Of a stretch of 64,000 nucleotides of DNA, positions 32,483 through 41,784 are shown piece by piece (positions within the stretch are counted from its first letter, which is position 1; each line of letters starts with the position of its first letter). The stretch covers positions 1 to 64,000 of the forward strand of contig NZ_JAQMWQ010000003.1 of assembly GCF_030403775.1 (NCBI RefSeq), written 5' to 3'. Source of the stretch: Paenibacillus sp. BSR1-1. GTDB taxonomy: Bacteria; Bacillota; Bacilli; Bacillales; Cytobacillaceae. The notes under the pieces are model-generated. The model did not search any database and was not told the DNA's origin. It saw only the letters and a program-made list of their open reading frames with translations. A program made the translations under genes and the position numbers.

Positions 32483-33064
32483 TTGAATATAGGAATGGAA
32501 ATAAAGAAACTGAGGACTGAAAAAGGAATTACTTTGAAAGAGTTAAGTGAAAAAAGCGAACTATCTGTTGGATTTTTGTCTCAATTAGAAAGGGGGCTTA
32601 CTACCATAGCTGTTGATTCACTTGAAATACTAGCTGATATTTTGGAAGTACATTTAACACATTTTTTCGATTATCCACGTAAAAGAAAAGATATGGTTTT
32701 AAGAAGTTATGAACAAGAAATAATAGATTCAGTAGAAGGTGGATTTATTAAGTATGCTTTAAGTACAAATTTGGAAAATAAACAACTTGTTCCAAGGCTT
32801 ATAGAAATTCTTCCTCAAAAGAAAGATGAAGAAATATTATCCTATAAGCATGGGGGAGAAGAGTTCATTTATGTTTTAGAGGGTATATTAACAGTTTACA
32901 TAAATGGCGAGAGGCACGAAGTGTATCCTGGTGACAGTGTTCATTTGGACTCAAATATTGCCCACAATTGGGCTAATTACACTAACAAAAAGGTCAAGCT
33001 CATAGCTGTTAATACTCCTAATTATATCTACAATAGTAAGTTTCATGCGACAGATGCTGATTAG
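32483..33064 (+). CDS. XRE-family regulator with cupin domain
   Basis: The 193-aa product has an N-terminal helix-turn-helix (IGMEIKKLRTEKGITLKELSEKSELSVGFLSQLERGLTTIA) and a C-terminal cupin_2 barrel (YKHGGEEFIYVLEGILTVYINGERHEVYPGDSVHLDSNIAHNWANY). Such regulators bind a small ligand in the cupin and usually control the adjacent transporter or catabolic genes. TTG 32483 is preferred since GGGGG lies 7 nt before it. It is 40 nt upstream of eutH and likely co-transcribed. Confidence 0.85.
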   Translation: MNIGMEIKKLRTEKGITLKELSEKSELSVGFLSQLERGLTTIAVDSLEILADILEVHLTHFFDYPRKRKDMVLRSYEQEIIDSVEGGFIKYALSTNLENKQLVPRLIEILPQKKDEEILSYKHGGEEFIYVLEGILTVYINGERHEVYPGDSVHLDSNIAHNWANYTNKKVKLIAVNTPNYIYNSKFHATDAD

Positions 33065-33104
33065 TAAAGACATTATATAAAGTTAAAAGAAAGTGATAAG
33101 AACA

Positions 33105-34226
33105 ATGGACAAATTTGTGTTATATCTAATCGGTTCTTTTTTTGTAATCGGAGCTATTGATTATATTACCGGAAATCATTTGAAACTGGGTGAAAAATTT
33201 GAGGAAGGCATAAAGACCATGGGGGCTTTAGGGCTTGGCATGATAGGAATACTTTCTTTAGCCCCTATATTTACAAATTTTTTATCCTCTGAGATTATTC
33301 CAATCTGTAGAGTTTTTAATTTAGATCCTTCTATCGTTCCTGCAGTATTTTTAGCGGTAGATATGGGGGGATATCAAATCGCAGATAAGCTAGCATTAAC
33401 AAAGGAAATGGGGGCATTCTCAGGAATTATCATTGCTTCTACTTTAGGAGCCACAATTAGTTTTTCAATACCCGTCGCATTAGGGATGCTTTCTAAAGAG
33501 GATGAAAAATATTTTTCTAAGGGTGTGCTGGTTGGAATTATTACTATACCTATAGGATGTCTTGCAGCAGGCTTATGGCAAAAAATAAATATCGGCATAT
33601 TAGTATGGAATCTGGTACCTATATTTGTTTTTGCCATTATTTTAGGGGCAGGATTATTAAAAGCTCCTCATGTTTTTATTAAAGTTTTTAATGTATTTGG
33701 AAAGCTGATAATCAGTTTGAGTACTGTTGGATTACTTTTACAAGGTATAGATGTGATATTTGGTGTAAGGCTTGTCTCAGGATTAGCACCATTATCTGAA
33801 TCTACTGTTATAGTAGGGAAGATCGCATTTGTATTAGGTGGAGCCTATCCTATGCTAGCACTTATTAATCGAATTTTTAAAAATAGTTTTAAAGAAATAG
33901 GGGAGAAATTTGGAATTAATTCAGTGTCATTAGCAGGCATTCTAGGAAATTTGGCTAGTAATCTGTTGATATTTGGAACATATAAGGAAATGAATCCTAA
34001 AGGAAAAGTGGTATGTACTGCTTTTGGAGTAAGTGGAGCATTTGTATTTGGTGGTCAATTTGGATTTGTATCAGGAGTAGCTCCAGAAATGTTAGGAGCG
34101 TTTATAATATCAAAGCTTACAGCCGGAATAATTAGTATAGTACTAGCCGTATGGCTGTATGATCGTGAAAGTAAACAATTTAGTCATAAGGAAAATGGAG
34201 GTAATTGTAATGAATATCAGGGATAG
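33105..34226 (+). CDS. eutH: EutH-like ethanolamine permease
   Basis: The 373-aa product has about ten membrane segments and the EutH features GAIDYITGNHLKLGEKFEEGIKTMGALGLGMIGILSLAP, FLAVDMGGYQIAD and GVSGAFVFGGQFGFVSGV. EutH brings ethanolamine (or a related amine) into the cell. The usual eut lyase and microcompartment genes are absent from this window. ATG 33105 is chosen because family members start at the equivalent of MDKFVLYLIG; GTG 33093 is possible. It overlaps the next gene by 17 nt. Confidence 0.85.
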   Translation: MDKFVLYLIGSFFVIGAIDYITGNHLKLGEKFEEGIKTMGALGLGMIGILSLAPIFTNFLSSEIIPICRVFNLDPSIVPAVFLAVDMGGYQIADKLALTKEMGAFSGIIIASTLGATISFSIPVALGMLSKEDEKYFSKGVLVGIITIPIGCLAAGLWQKINIGILVWNLVPIFVFAIILGAGLLKAPHVFIKVFNVFGKLIISLSTVGLLLQGIDVIFGVRLVSGLAPLSESTVIVGKIAFVLGGAYPMLALINRIFKNSFKEIGEKFGINSVSLAGILGNLASNLLIFGTYKEMNPKGKVVCTAFGVSGAFVFGGQFGFVSGVAPEMLGAFIISKLTAGIISIVLAVWLYDRESKQFSHKENGGNCNEYQG

Positions 34227-35985
34227 GGTAGAAAAGTTAAGGCAGCTAATGAAAGAAAATCAAATGGATGCTTATATAATTCCCAGTTTTGATGCACATC
34301 AGAGTGAATATGTATCAGACCATTGGAAAGGTAGACAATGGATATCGGGATTTACAGGGTCTGCAGGTACTGTAGTTATTACATTAGAGGATGCAGGGTT
34401 ATGGACAGATGGCAGATACTATATTCAAGCTGATAAGCAGCTTGAGAACTCAGGAATCAGATTATTTAGAATGGTGGATCCAGGGGTACCATTTTATACA
34501 GAATGGCTCGCAGATGTTCTTAAAGAAGGAAGCATTGTGGGCTTTGATGGAAATGTTTTTTCCATTAATATGGTTAAAAAGATGGAAAAAGATCTAAAAG
34601 CAAAGAGAATCGCATTAAAAATGAATCAAGATTTAATTAGTGATCTGTGGGAAGATAGACCGGAGATTCCTAAAGGCCCCATTTTTACTCATGACGTAAA
34701 ATATGCAGGCAAATCACGAGTAGAAAAATTAAATGAAGTAAGAGAAGAAATGAAAAAAAATGGAGCAAATTATTATATTTTAACTTCCCTTGATGACATT
34801 GCATGGCTTTTGAATATAAGAGGGTCTGATGTGCCTAACAATCCAGTTGTAATAGCTAATGTTATCGTAGATGAACATATATGTTATTTATTTATTGATT
34901 CTAGCAAGGTTCCCTCTTTGGCTAAATTAGAACTGGAGGCTGACGGAATCGAGTTAAAAGCGAATCATGAAATACAAACATTCTTGGAAAATCTTTCAAT
35001 CGAAGATGCCATTATTTTCGATGCGGATAAAACAAATATCAGATTATATAATGCCATTAACAGTAATACAAAGAAAATTGAAAGTCCAAACATCACGACT
35101 CATTTAAAAGCTATTAAAAATGAAGTTGAGATAAAAAATTTTAAATGGTGTGAAATAAAAGATGGTTTAGCCATGGTGAAATTTATAAAATGGCTAAAAA
35201 ACTTTGTAGACAAAGAAGAAATTACAGAGATTGCTGCAGAAGAAAGATTAGAAGATTTCAGAAGAGAGCAGGAAGGATTTGTTGGACCTAGCTTTGATAC
35301 GATAGCAGGTTATAAAGAACATGCTGCGATGATGCATTATAAAGCCAATCAAGAAACGCAATATACTCTTAAGAATGAAGATCTCTTTTTAATTGATTCA
35401 GGCGGACAGTATTATGATGGAACAACAGATATTACACGAACGATTGTTTTAGGAAAAATTACCGATGAACAAAAAAGAGATTTTACATTGGTGTTAAAAG
35501 GATTTATTGCATTAAGCTCCGTAAAATATTTATACGGAGCAACAGGCTCTAACTTAGATGTTTTAGCAAGACAACCAATTTGGCAGTATGGTTTAGACTA
35601 TAAATGCGGGACAGGACATGGGGTAGGTTTTTTCTTGAATGTTCATGAAGGACCACAAAGCATAAGGAATAATAATCATGTTGTATTAGAAAAAGGCATG
35701 ATTATTACGAATGAACCAGGAATATACCTTGAAGGTAAATATGGAATTAGAATTGAAAATATGTTGGTAGTAGTTGAAGACGAGAAAACAGAGTTTGGTC
35801 AATTTATGAAGTTTGAAGCAATCACGTATTGCCCTATTGATTTAGCCGGTATTAATATAGATATGTTAACAGAGAGTGAAAAGCAATGGTTAAACAGTTA
35901 TCATCAAGAGGTATACACAAAGCTAGCTCCTTATTTAAATGAAGAAGAGAAAGCGTGGCTAAGGGAAGAGACTCGGGAAATATAA
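34210..35985 (+). CDS. Xaa-Pro aminopeptidase (M24B)
   Basis: The 591-aa product is the long, three-domain form of aminopeptidase P: two creatinase-like N-terminal domains (to about 300; AYIIPSFDAHQSEY, FTGSAGTVVITLEDAGLWTDGRYY) and a pita-bread catalytic domain. Metal ligands fall in LIDSGGQYYDGTTDITRT (two Asp), GTGHGVGFFLNVHEGP (His), ITNEPGIY (Glu) and GIRIENM (Glu). It removes N-terminal residues preceding proline, using two metal ions. GGAGG 8 nt before ATG 34210 sets the start inside the end of eutH. Confidence 0.9.
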   Translation: MNIRDRVEKLRQLMKENQMDAYIIPSFDAHQSEYVSDHWKGRQWISGFTGSAGTVVITLEDAGLWTDGRYYIQADKQLENSGIRLFRMVDPGVPFYTEWLADVLKEGSIVGFDGNVFSINMVKKMEKDLKAKRIALKMNQDLISDLWEDRPEIPKGPIFTHDVKYAGKSRVEKLNEVREEMKKNGANYYILTSLDDIAWLLNIRGSDVPNNPVVIANVIVDEHICYLFIDSSKVPSLAKLELEADGIELKANHEIQTFLENLSIEDAIIFDADKTNIRLYNAINSNTKKIESPNITTHLKAIKNEVEIKNFKWCEIKDGLAMVKFIKWLKNFVDKEEITEIAAEERLEDFRREQEGFVGPSFDTIAGYKEHAAMMHYKANQETQYTLKNEDLFLIDSGGQYYDGTTDITRTIVLGKITDEQKRDFTLVLKGFIALSSVKYLYGATGSNLDVLARQPIWQYGLDYKCGTGHGVGFFLNVHEGPQSIRNNNHVVLEKGMIITNEPGIYLEGKYGIRIENMLVVVEDEKTEFGQFMKFEAITYCPIDLAGINIDMLTESEKQWLNSYHQEVYTKLAPYLNEEEKAWLREETREI

Positions 35986-36108
35986 ATAGGTTTGCAGAAT
36001 ACAAGTAATATTTATCGCCTTAAAAAAACAGTGAAATTCACCAACCCTTATGCAGATCTAATCATTGATTTCAGAGAAAAAGAAGCGATTCGAAAATAGA
36101 AAAAATTC

Positions 36109-36144
36109 TAGGCACGCATATAAAAAGGCGTGTCTCTTTTTATC
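36109..36144 (+). terminator. Terminator of the eutH-aminopeptidase operon
   Basis: GGCACGC-atataaaaa-GGCGTGTC followed by TCTTTTT. The remaining 36145-36400 has a cre-like site and the leader of the next gene but no gene. Confidence 0.7.
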
Positions 36145-36294
36145 GGGCCATTTAATCATCAAAAACACTGGATATAAATTATTAAAACTGGGATATGAAA
36201 ATAAACCTCCTCCTTCTAAAAATATCACAAAAAAACATAAATTTTACACAATCAAGATTTGTCCAAATTTTCCTATAATTTAATTATCCTCTTG

Positions 36295-36308
36295 TGTAAC
36301 CGTTTGCA
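36295..36308 (+). promoter_or_regulatory. cre-like site before the GH3 gene
   Basis: TGTAACCGTTTGCA fits the CcpA-site pattern TGNAANCGNWNNCW. It lies 96 bp before the coding start, consistent with carbon catabolite control. Confidence 0.5.
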
Positions 36309-36403
36309 TGGTATGGATAATTTTTTTGATAGAGGAGGGCTTAAAAATCTAGATAGTTTTGGTTTAGTGAAAAAACATCAAAAATTTCAAGGAGGGAACA
36401 AGG

Positions 36404-38455
36404 TTGTCAAAGAGACCAAAATATTTTAGAAAGATTGTTATGTCTTCTCTTGTTTCAAGTGTTGCAGCTGCAGCCATCGCCGGAGGTGCTTTTGCTGCGT
36501 CTCCTAGTAACTCTAGTTCGGGAGGCAATCCACCGGCCCATTCAAATGCGGGCGGTAAAAAGGCACCATCCGTTGAGGCCCATGTTAAGCCTATTATTAA
36601 AATTGGTCAGCGCCTGTTTAAGGATCTCAATGCCAACGGCAAACTCGATCCTTACGAGGACTGGCGTTTAACAACAGACAAGCGGGTTGCAGACCTCCTC
36701 CCCCGTATGAGCATGGAAGAGAAGGCTGGAATCATGCAAATTACATCACTAAGTACGACTAACATCAACGATTACATTAATAACCGCCACATTCGTTACC
36801 TAATCATCCGAGATAACCCTACAGCAGCAAATCTTGCTGCACGGGCGAATCAATACCAGGAAATCGCTGAAAAAACGCCTCTTGGGATCCCGCTCGTATT
36901 CACCTCCAACCCAAGAAATCACATTAATGAACAGAATGAGTTCGGAATCAGTGAGGCTTCCGGTCAATTCTCAACCTGGCCTGGCACCCTCGGCCTTTCG
37001 GCTACACGGGACCTTGACTTGATTCGCGATTTTGCCGAGATTGCTCGTGATGAGTGGCGCTCTGCTGGCATTCAAAAGGACTATGGATACCAAATTGAAA
37101 CGGCAACTGAACCGAGGTGGCGCCGTATCTCAGGCACCTTCGGAGAAGATCCGTCATGGAATGCGAAAATTGCCAAAGAACTAGTGCTTGGTTTCCAGGG
37201 AGAGGAGCTTAGCAGCCAATCTGTCGCACAAACCGTTAAGCATTTCCCTGGAGACGGTGCTGTGGTCAAAGGCCTCGATCCGCACAATGAACCAGGACAG
37301 TACGCTATTTACCCAACACCAGGCAGCCTTTACAAATACCAGCTGCCTCCGTTCCAAGCAGCCATAGATGCGGGTGTAAGCTCAGTCATGTCCTACTATA
37401 ATGTACCGAAAAATGAGGGCAGTGCCGAACAGCTTCCGCGTGAGCTTTGGCAATCTGAGACCCAGCAATTTGAAGAGGTGGCTGGTGCCTACAACAAGAC
37501 CATCCTCACTGACCTTCTCCGTGAACGGATGGGCTTCAAAGGCTATGTCAACAGTGATAGCGGCGTACTGACCAACCGTGACTGGGGCGTTCATGACCTG
37601 ACCATTGAGGAGAAATTTGCGAAGGCAATCGATGCAGGGACAAACATTTTCTCTGACAACAATGACCCAAGCGGACTAATCTCTGCTGTAAATAAAGGCT
37701 TAATAAAGGAGAAGGACCTTAATCCTTCCGTGTCCCAGCTGCTTACTGAAATGTTCAACCTTGGCCTTTTCGAGGACCCATATACGGACCCGGAAGATGC
37801 TCAGAAGATCGCCAGCTCAGAAAAATCACAGGCCAGAGCGGACGAAGCACACCTTAAGTCCATTACACTATTGCGCAACAACAAAGGTATGCTGCCGCTG
37901 ACGGATGAAAAAATCGCACATACAAAGCTATACGTTGAAGTTTTTAGCGGTAATAATAGTGCAGTTCGAACAGAAGCACTGAAGAAACAAATCGTGAAGG
38001 AAGATCCTACAGTGACCATTGTAAATACGCTTAGTGAAGCAAATGCCGCTCTTGTTTGGCTGCGTCCAAGCCCATTCGAGTTCCCTGATAACTCTACAGT
38101 TGACATTAAACTAGGAACAAACACCGGAATTGACGTTGCGAAGGTGAAACAAATCGAAGCAGCCGTCCCAACAACCCTTGTGATCAATATGACCAATTCA
38201 TGGGTCATAGATGAGGTGGAGCCTGCTGCTGCTGCAGTCGTAGCTACTTACAGCGTCAAATCTGAAGCACTGCTGGACGTTCTGCGCGGACGCTTCAATC
38301 CAACAGGCAAGCTTCCAATCACAATCCCAGCCAATCAGGAAGCTGTCGAAAAGAACGCGTCAGATGTCCCTGGATACGCGGAAAAATTCGACTACACCTA
38401 TACAAATGCTGCTGGCGACGATTACAGCTTTGGATTTGGTCTAAGCTATAAATAA
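36404..38455 (+). CDS. Secreted glycoside hydrolase family 3 protein
   Basis: The 683-aa product has a Sec signal peptide (VMSSLVSSVAAAAIAGGAFAA, cleavage near residue 31), a Ser/Gly-rich linker and then a GH3 barrel: IKIGQRLFKDLNANGKLDPYEDW, RISGTFGEDP, VKHFPGDG and GFKGYVNSDSG with the expected nucleophile Asp385, followed by the C-terminal alpha/beta domain (LLRNNKGMLPL). It should cleave beta-linked glucosides or N-acetylglucosaminides outside the cell. The TTG start has AAGGAGGG. Base composition is clearly G+C-richer than the genes either side, a sign of transfer. No adjacent transporter for its sugar is evident. Confidence 0.87.
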   Translation: MSKRPKYFRKIVMSSLVSSVAAAAIAGGAFAASPSNSSSGGNPPAHSNAGGKKAPSVEAHVKPIIKIGQRLFKDLNANGKLDPYEDWRLTTDKRVADLLPRMSMEEKAGIMQITSLSTTNINDYINNRHIRYLIIRDNPTAANLAARANQYQEIAEKTPLGIPLVFTSNPRNHINEQNEFGISEASGQFSTWPGTLGLSATRDLDLIRDFAEIARDEWRSAGIQKDYGYQIETATEPRWRRISGTFGEDPSWNAKIAKELVLGFQGEELSSQSVAQTVKHFPGDGAVVKGLDPHNEPGQYAIYPTPGSLYKYQLPPFQAAIDAGVSSVMSYYNVPKNEGSAEQLPRELWQSETQQFEEVAGAYNKTILTDLLRERMGFKGYVNSDSGVLTNRDWGVHDLTIEEKFAKAIDAGTNIFSDNNDPSGLISAVNKGLIKEKDLNPSVSQLLTEMFNLGLFEDPYTDPEDAQKIASSEKSQARADEAHLKSITLLRNNKGMLPLTDEKIAHTKLYVEVFSGNNSAVRTEALKKQIVKEDPTVTIVNTLSEANAALVWLRPSPFEFPDNSTVDIKLGTNTGIDVAKVKQIEAAVPTTLVINMTNSWVIDEVEPAAAAVVATYSVKSEALLDVLRGRFNPTGKLPITIPANQEAVEKNASDVPGYAEKFDYTYTNAAGDDYSFGFGLSYK

Positions 38456-38503
38456 TAGGGAAGAAAGAAGATAAATAGCAAGGAAAAATAAATACAGAGA
38501 ATG

Positions 38504-38531
38504 GCTCAGTTCATATCGGACTGGGCATTTT
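38504..38531 (+). terminator. Terminator of the GH3 gene
   Basis: GCTCAGT-tcatatcgg-ACTGGGC followed by ATTTTC. In 38532-38790 I see nothing further. Confidence 0.65.
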
Positions 38532-38794
38532 CTTTGGAAGGGAGAATGATATTTCGAAGCAAGTTAGGCTGAAAAGTAGAATTAGGTGATTATGGTAGTT
38601 GGTTTGATATCACATCAGATTTTTTATTGAAAGAAAATAATAAAAATGCTAATTTTAAAATATATTATATTAGTTTATTAAACTAACAAAATAAGTTAAA
38701 TACTTTTAAATACAGATCCCACCTAAAAAAATCACAAATTATCCTAAAAAAAGAACATTCAAAAACATTCATCAGATTCTTAAAATGAAAGAAA

Positions 38795-38808
38795 GGTAAA
38801 CGTTTTCA
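38795..38808 (+). promoter_or_regulatory. cre-like site before the TRAP operon
   Basis: GGTAAACGTTTTCA differs from TGWAARCGYTWNCA at one position. It lies just upstream of the ribosome-binding site of dctQ, where CcpA would act as a roadblock. Confidence 0.55.
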
Positions 38809-38825
38809 ATATGGGGGGGAATCAA

Positions 38826-39323
38826 ATGAATGTCATCAAAAAAATAGGGTTAGTCATCGATAATATTTTTGAAAAATTCACTCTATTTTCGTTAGTTGCA
38901 TTAATTTTGGTCGTAACCACACAAGTTATGACCCGGAAATTATTTAATTTTGTATTTTTTTGGTCAGAGGAAATTACGCTTTTATTACTTGCTTGGTTTG
39001 CCTTTATGGCAATAGCGGTGGGATTTCGGGAGTATATCCATTTAGGGATTGATTCTTTCACGAATTTATTTCCTAAAAGCTTTAATAAGGTCTTAGATAA
39101 AATCATCAGTGCCTCCATTTTTGCTTTCGGTGTATACCTGGTGGTTCAGGGCTGGGACTTTACAGTATTGATGATGGAATCAACACTACCGGCTACTAAA
39201 CTTCCAAGCAGTATCACTTATGCGGTTATGCCCGTTACAGGAGTAATGATTTGCGTTTATTCACTTTTACAATTCTTTAACTTTAACACCACTCGTCACA
39301 AAGAGATAGAGGAGGGTATGTAA
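38826..39323 (+). CDS. dctQ: TRAP transporter small permease (DctQ)
   Basis: The 165-aa product has four membrane segments and the DctQ pattern (LILVVTTQVMTRKLFNFVFFWSEEITLLLLAWFAFMAIAVGFREYIHLGID). It couples to the large permease and binding protein encoded next. ATG 38826 is used because a G-rich ribosome-binding site (GGGGGGG) precedes it; ATG 38811 lies before that site. It is first in a five-gene operon and directly abuts dctM. Confidence 0.88.
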   Translation: MNVIKKIGLVIDNIFEKFTLFSLVALILVVTTQVMTRKLFNFVFFWSEEITLLLLAWFAFMAIAVGFREYIHLGIDSFTNLFPKSFNKVLDKIISASIFAFGVYLVVQGWDFTVLMMESTLPATKLPSSITYAVMPVTGVMICVYSLLQFFNFNTTRHKEIEEGM

Positions 39324-40619
39324 TTGGACAGCAATACAATTGGAATTATTATCTTACTTTCAAGCTTTGTCATATTAATCTTACTTCGGTTTCCAATTGC
39401 CCTTACGCTTGTTGCATCGTCATTATTAACGGTTATCTATTTAGGGATACCACTTCCGGTAGTTGGCCAGCAAATGATCCAAGGAATGAATTCCTTTTCT
39501 TTACTTGCAATTCCGTTCTTTATTTTAACGGGACAAATTATGAGTGAAGGGGGACTTGCTACTCGGATTGTGAATCTTGCCAGCTTAATGGTGGGCAGAA
39601 TCCGCGGTGGACTCGCCATGGTTAACAGTGTTGCTGCACTTTTCTTTGGCAATATATCCGGCTCTGCAGTAGCAGACGTTTCCTCCGTTGGCTCCGTTAT
39701 GATTCCAATGATGAAAAAGAAGGGCTACGAAGCAGATTACGCTGTTGGTGTAACGATTGCCTCAGCGATACAAGGTGTAATCGTCCCGCCAAGTCATAAT
39801 CTTGTTTTATTTTCGTTAGCAGCGGGTGGAGTTTCCATCGCCAGTTTGTTTATGGCTGGCATCGTACCAGGCTTTATTATGTTAATTTCCTTAATGATTA
39901 CGGGTTACATTATTGCCAGAAAACGCGGCTATCAAAAAGCCGACCCTGTTCCAAAATCAGAAATTGCCGGCATTCTAATACACGGACTTTTATCGTTAAG
40001 CCCTGCGGTCATTATTTTGGGCGGGATCATGAGTGGATGGTTTACGGCAACTGAATCAGGAGCCTTAGCATGTTTGTATTCTTTTATTCTAGCGTTTGTT
40101 GTCTATCGGGAAGCAAAATTCGCAAATATTTGGAAAATATTAACCCGAACGATGCGAACGGTTTCGATGGTATTTTTCCTAATCGCAGCTTCCGCTTCCT
40201 TTGGCTGGATTTTAGCCTTCTTAAAAATACCATCCATGGTAACCGACCTATTTCTAAGTATTTCAGATAATCCGCTTATTATTCTATTGATTATTAATAT
40301 ATTATTGCTTCTTCTTGGAGCGCCAATGGACATGGCACCCATGATTTTAATTATGACACCCATTCTCCTGCCGGTGGTAACGAGCTTTGGAATGGATCCG
40401 GTGCACTTTGGGATCGTTCTTATCTTAAATGCAGGGATTGGTCTACTGACACCGCCAGTTGGAACCGTATTGTTTGTCGGATGTGCGATAGGAAAGGTTT
40501 CGATACAGCAAGGAACGAAAGCGATGATGCCATTTTTCTACGCATTACTCATTGTTCTCCTAGTTATTACCTATATTCCTGAGGTAGTCATGTGGCTTCC
40601 ACATCTGTTAGCTCAGTAA
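39324..40619 (+). CDS. dctM: TRAP transporter large permease (DctM)
   Basis: The 431-aa product has about 12 membrane segments and the DctM blocks PIALTLVASSLLTVI, GQIMSEGGLATRIVNLA, FFGNISGSAVADVSSVGSVMIPMM and GAPMDMAPMILIMTPILLPV. It moves a carboxylate-type solute inward with Na+. It starts at TTG 39324 immediately after the dctQ stop, with GGAGGG upstream, so it is coupled to dctQ. Confidence 0.92.
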   Translation: MDSNTIGIIILLSSFVILILLRFPIALTLVASSLLTVIYLGIPLPVVGQQMIQGMNSFSLLAIPFFILTGQIMSEGGLATRIVNLASLMVGRIRGGLAMVNSVAALFFGNISGSAVADVSSVGSVMIPMMKKKGYEADYAVGVTIASAIQGVIVPPSHNLVLFSLAAGGVSIASLFMAGIVPGFIMLISLMITGYIIARKRGYQKADPVPKSEIAGILIHGLLSLSPAVIILGGIMSGWFTATESGALACLYSFILAFVVYREAKFANIWKILTRTMRTVSMVFFLIAASASFGWILAFLKIPSMVTDLFLSISDNPLIILLIINILLLLLGAPMDMAPMILIMTPILLPVVTSFGMDPVHFGIVLILNAGIGLLTPPVGTVLFVGCAIGKVSIQQGTKAMMPFFYALLIVLLVITYIPEVVMWLPHLLAQ

Positions 40620-40666
40620 CCGAAGGATAGGTGAAAATAAAAAAAATTTTAAGGAGGGTTAAAGAA

Positions 40667-41692
40667 ATGAAGAGAAAAAAGATTACAGGGATTCTTGCAG
40701 CAACGCTTTTAATGGGAACGATCCTGGCTGCCTGCGGAAAAGAGGAAACGACTAGTTCAAAAGAAGGTGGTTCAAAAGCAGAAGAACCAAAGTATACCTT
40801 CCGCTTGGCGGATAATCAGCCGCCAGATTATCCGACGGTTGTGGGAGACAAAAAGTTTGCGGAATTGGTGGAAGAAAGAACAGATGGCCGAATTAAAATT
40901 GAAGTATTTCCATCCGCGCAACTAGGGGATGAAAAATCCGTTCTAGAACAGGTTCAGCTTGGAGCCATTGAGTTTACGAGGATTAATTCCAGTCCACTTG
41001 CGGAGTTCAATAGTCAGTTTACGGCTCTTGGGCTGCCATATGTATTCGAAAGTGAAGAGCATTTATGGAATTTCCTTAATGGGGATATGGGAACAAAATT
41101 GTTAGATGGTTTAGAACAGTCCAAAATGAAAGGGCTTGCTTATTACGATTCAGGTTCAAGAAGCTTTTATTCTACTAAACCGTTAAAAAGCGTAAAGGAT
41201 TTAAAGGGTCAGAAGATCCGTGTTCAGCAGAGTAAGATTAATATTGATTTCATGGAGGCACTTGGTGCAAGTGCAACGCCAATGCCATATGGTGAAGTAT
41301 TTAGTGCCCTGCAAACGGGCATTATTGACGGTGCCGAAAATAACATCCCAAGCTTAGATTCTTCTAACCATTATCAAGAAGCTAAAAACTTTATCTTAGA
41401 TCATCACCAACGAATCCCTGAAGTCTTGTTAATTAGTAAAGCTGCATGGGATAAGCTTTCAGAAAAGGATCAAAAACTTATTAAGCAAGCTGCATTGGAT
41501 TCAGTAAAGACACAAAGAGAAGAATGGGATAAGTGGGAAGAACGCTCCACCAAGAAACTGAAAGAAGCTGGAGTGACATTTACGGAGGTTGATGATATTA
41601 CTCCTTGGAAAGATGCTGTTAAATCAATGGTTGATAAATACTCAAAAGATTATCAAGAGGTAATGGATGCAATTGAAAAAGCTCGTCCGTAA
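40667..41692 (+). CDS. dctP: TRAP substrate-binding lipoprotein (DctP family)
   Basis: The 341-aa product starts MKRKKITGILAATLLMGTI with lipobox LAAC, so it is a membrane-anchored lipoprotein. The DctP features are LADNQPPDYPTVVGDKKFAELVEERTDGRI, GLPYVFESEEHLW and the ligand-contact segment KIRVQQSKINIDFMEALGASATPMPYGEVFSALQTGIIDGAEN, with the Arg that pairs with the carboxylate of the ligand. AAGGAGGG fixes the start at ATG 40667. A strong hairpin follows before the kinase gene. Confidence 0.92.
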   Translation: MKRKKITGILAATLLMGTILAACGKEETTSSKEGGSKAEEPKYTFRLADNQPPDYPTVVGDKKFAELVEERTDGRIKIEVFPSAQLGDEKSVLEQVQLGAIEFTRINSSPLAEFNSQFTALGLPYVFESEEHLWNFLNGDMGTKLLDGLEQSKMKGLAYYDSGSRSFYSTKPLKSVKDLKGQKIRVQQSKINIDFMEALGASATPMPYGEVFSALQTGIIDGAENNIPSLDSSNHYQEAKNFILDHHQRIPEVLLISKAAWDKLSEKDQKLIKQAALDSVKTQREEWDKWEERSTKKLKEAGVTFTEVDDITPWKDAVKSMVDKYSKDYQEVMDAIEKARP

Positions 41693-41710
41693 TCGATAAA
41701 CAGGCATTCG

Positions 41711-41750
41711 CCTAGTTGGTAAAGATTTCTATTTACTAACTAGGTCTTTT
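41711..41750 (+). terminator. Terminator/attenuator between dctP and the kinase gene
   Basis: CCTAGTTGGTAAA-gatttcta-TTTACTAACTAGG, a 13-bp stem with one mismatch, then TCTTTTC. It probably lowers kinase expression relative to the transporter. Confidence 0.75.
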
Positions 41751-41784
41751 CAGTTTGAAAAATACAAATGGTAAGGAATGGATC

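Noticed and set aside
36065..36283. Open frame of 72 codons after the aminopeptidase gene
   Set aside because: It crosses a clear terminator, has no ribosome-binding site and low-complexity basic sequence.
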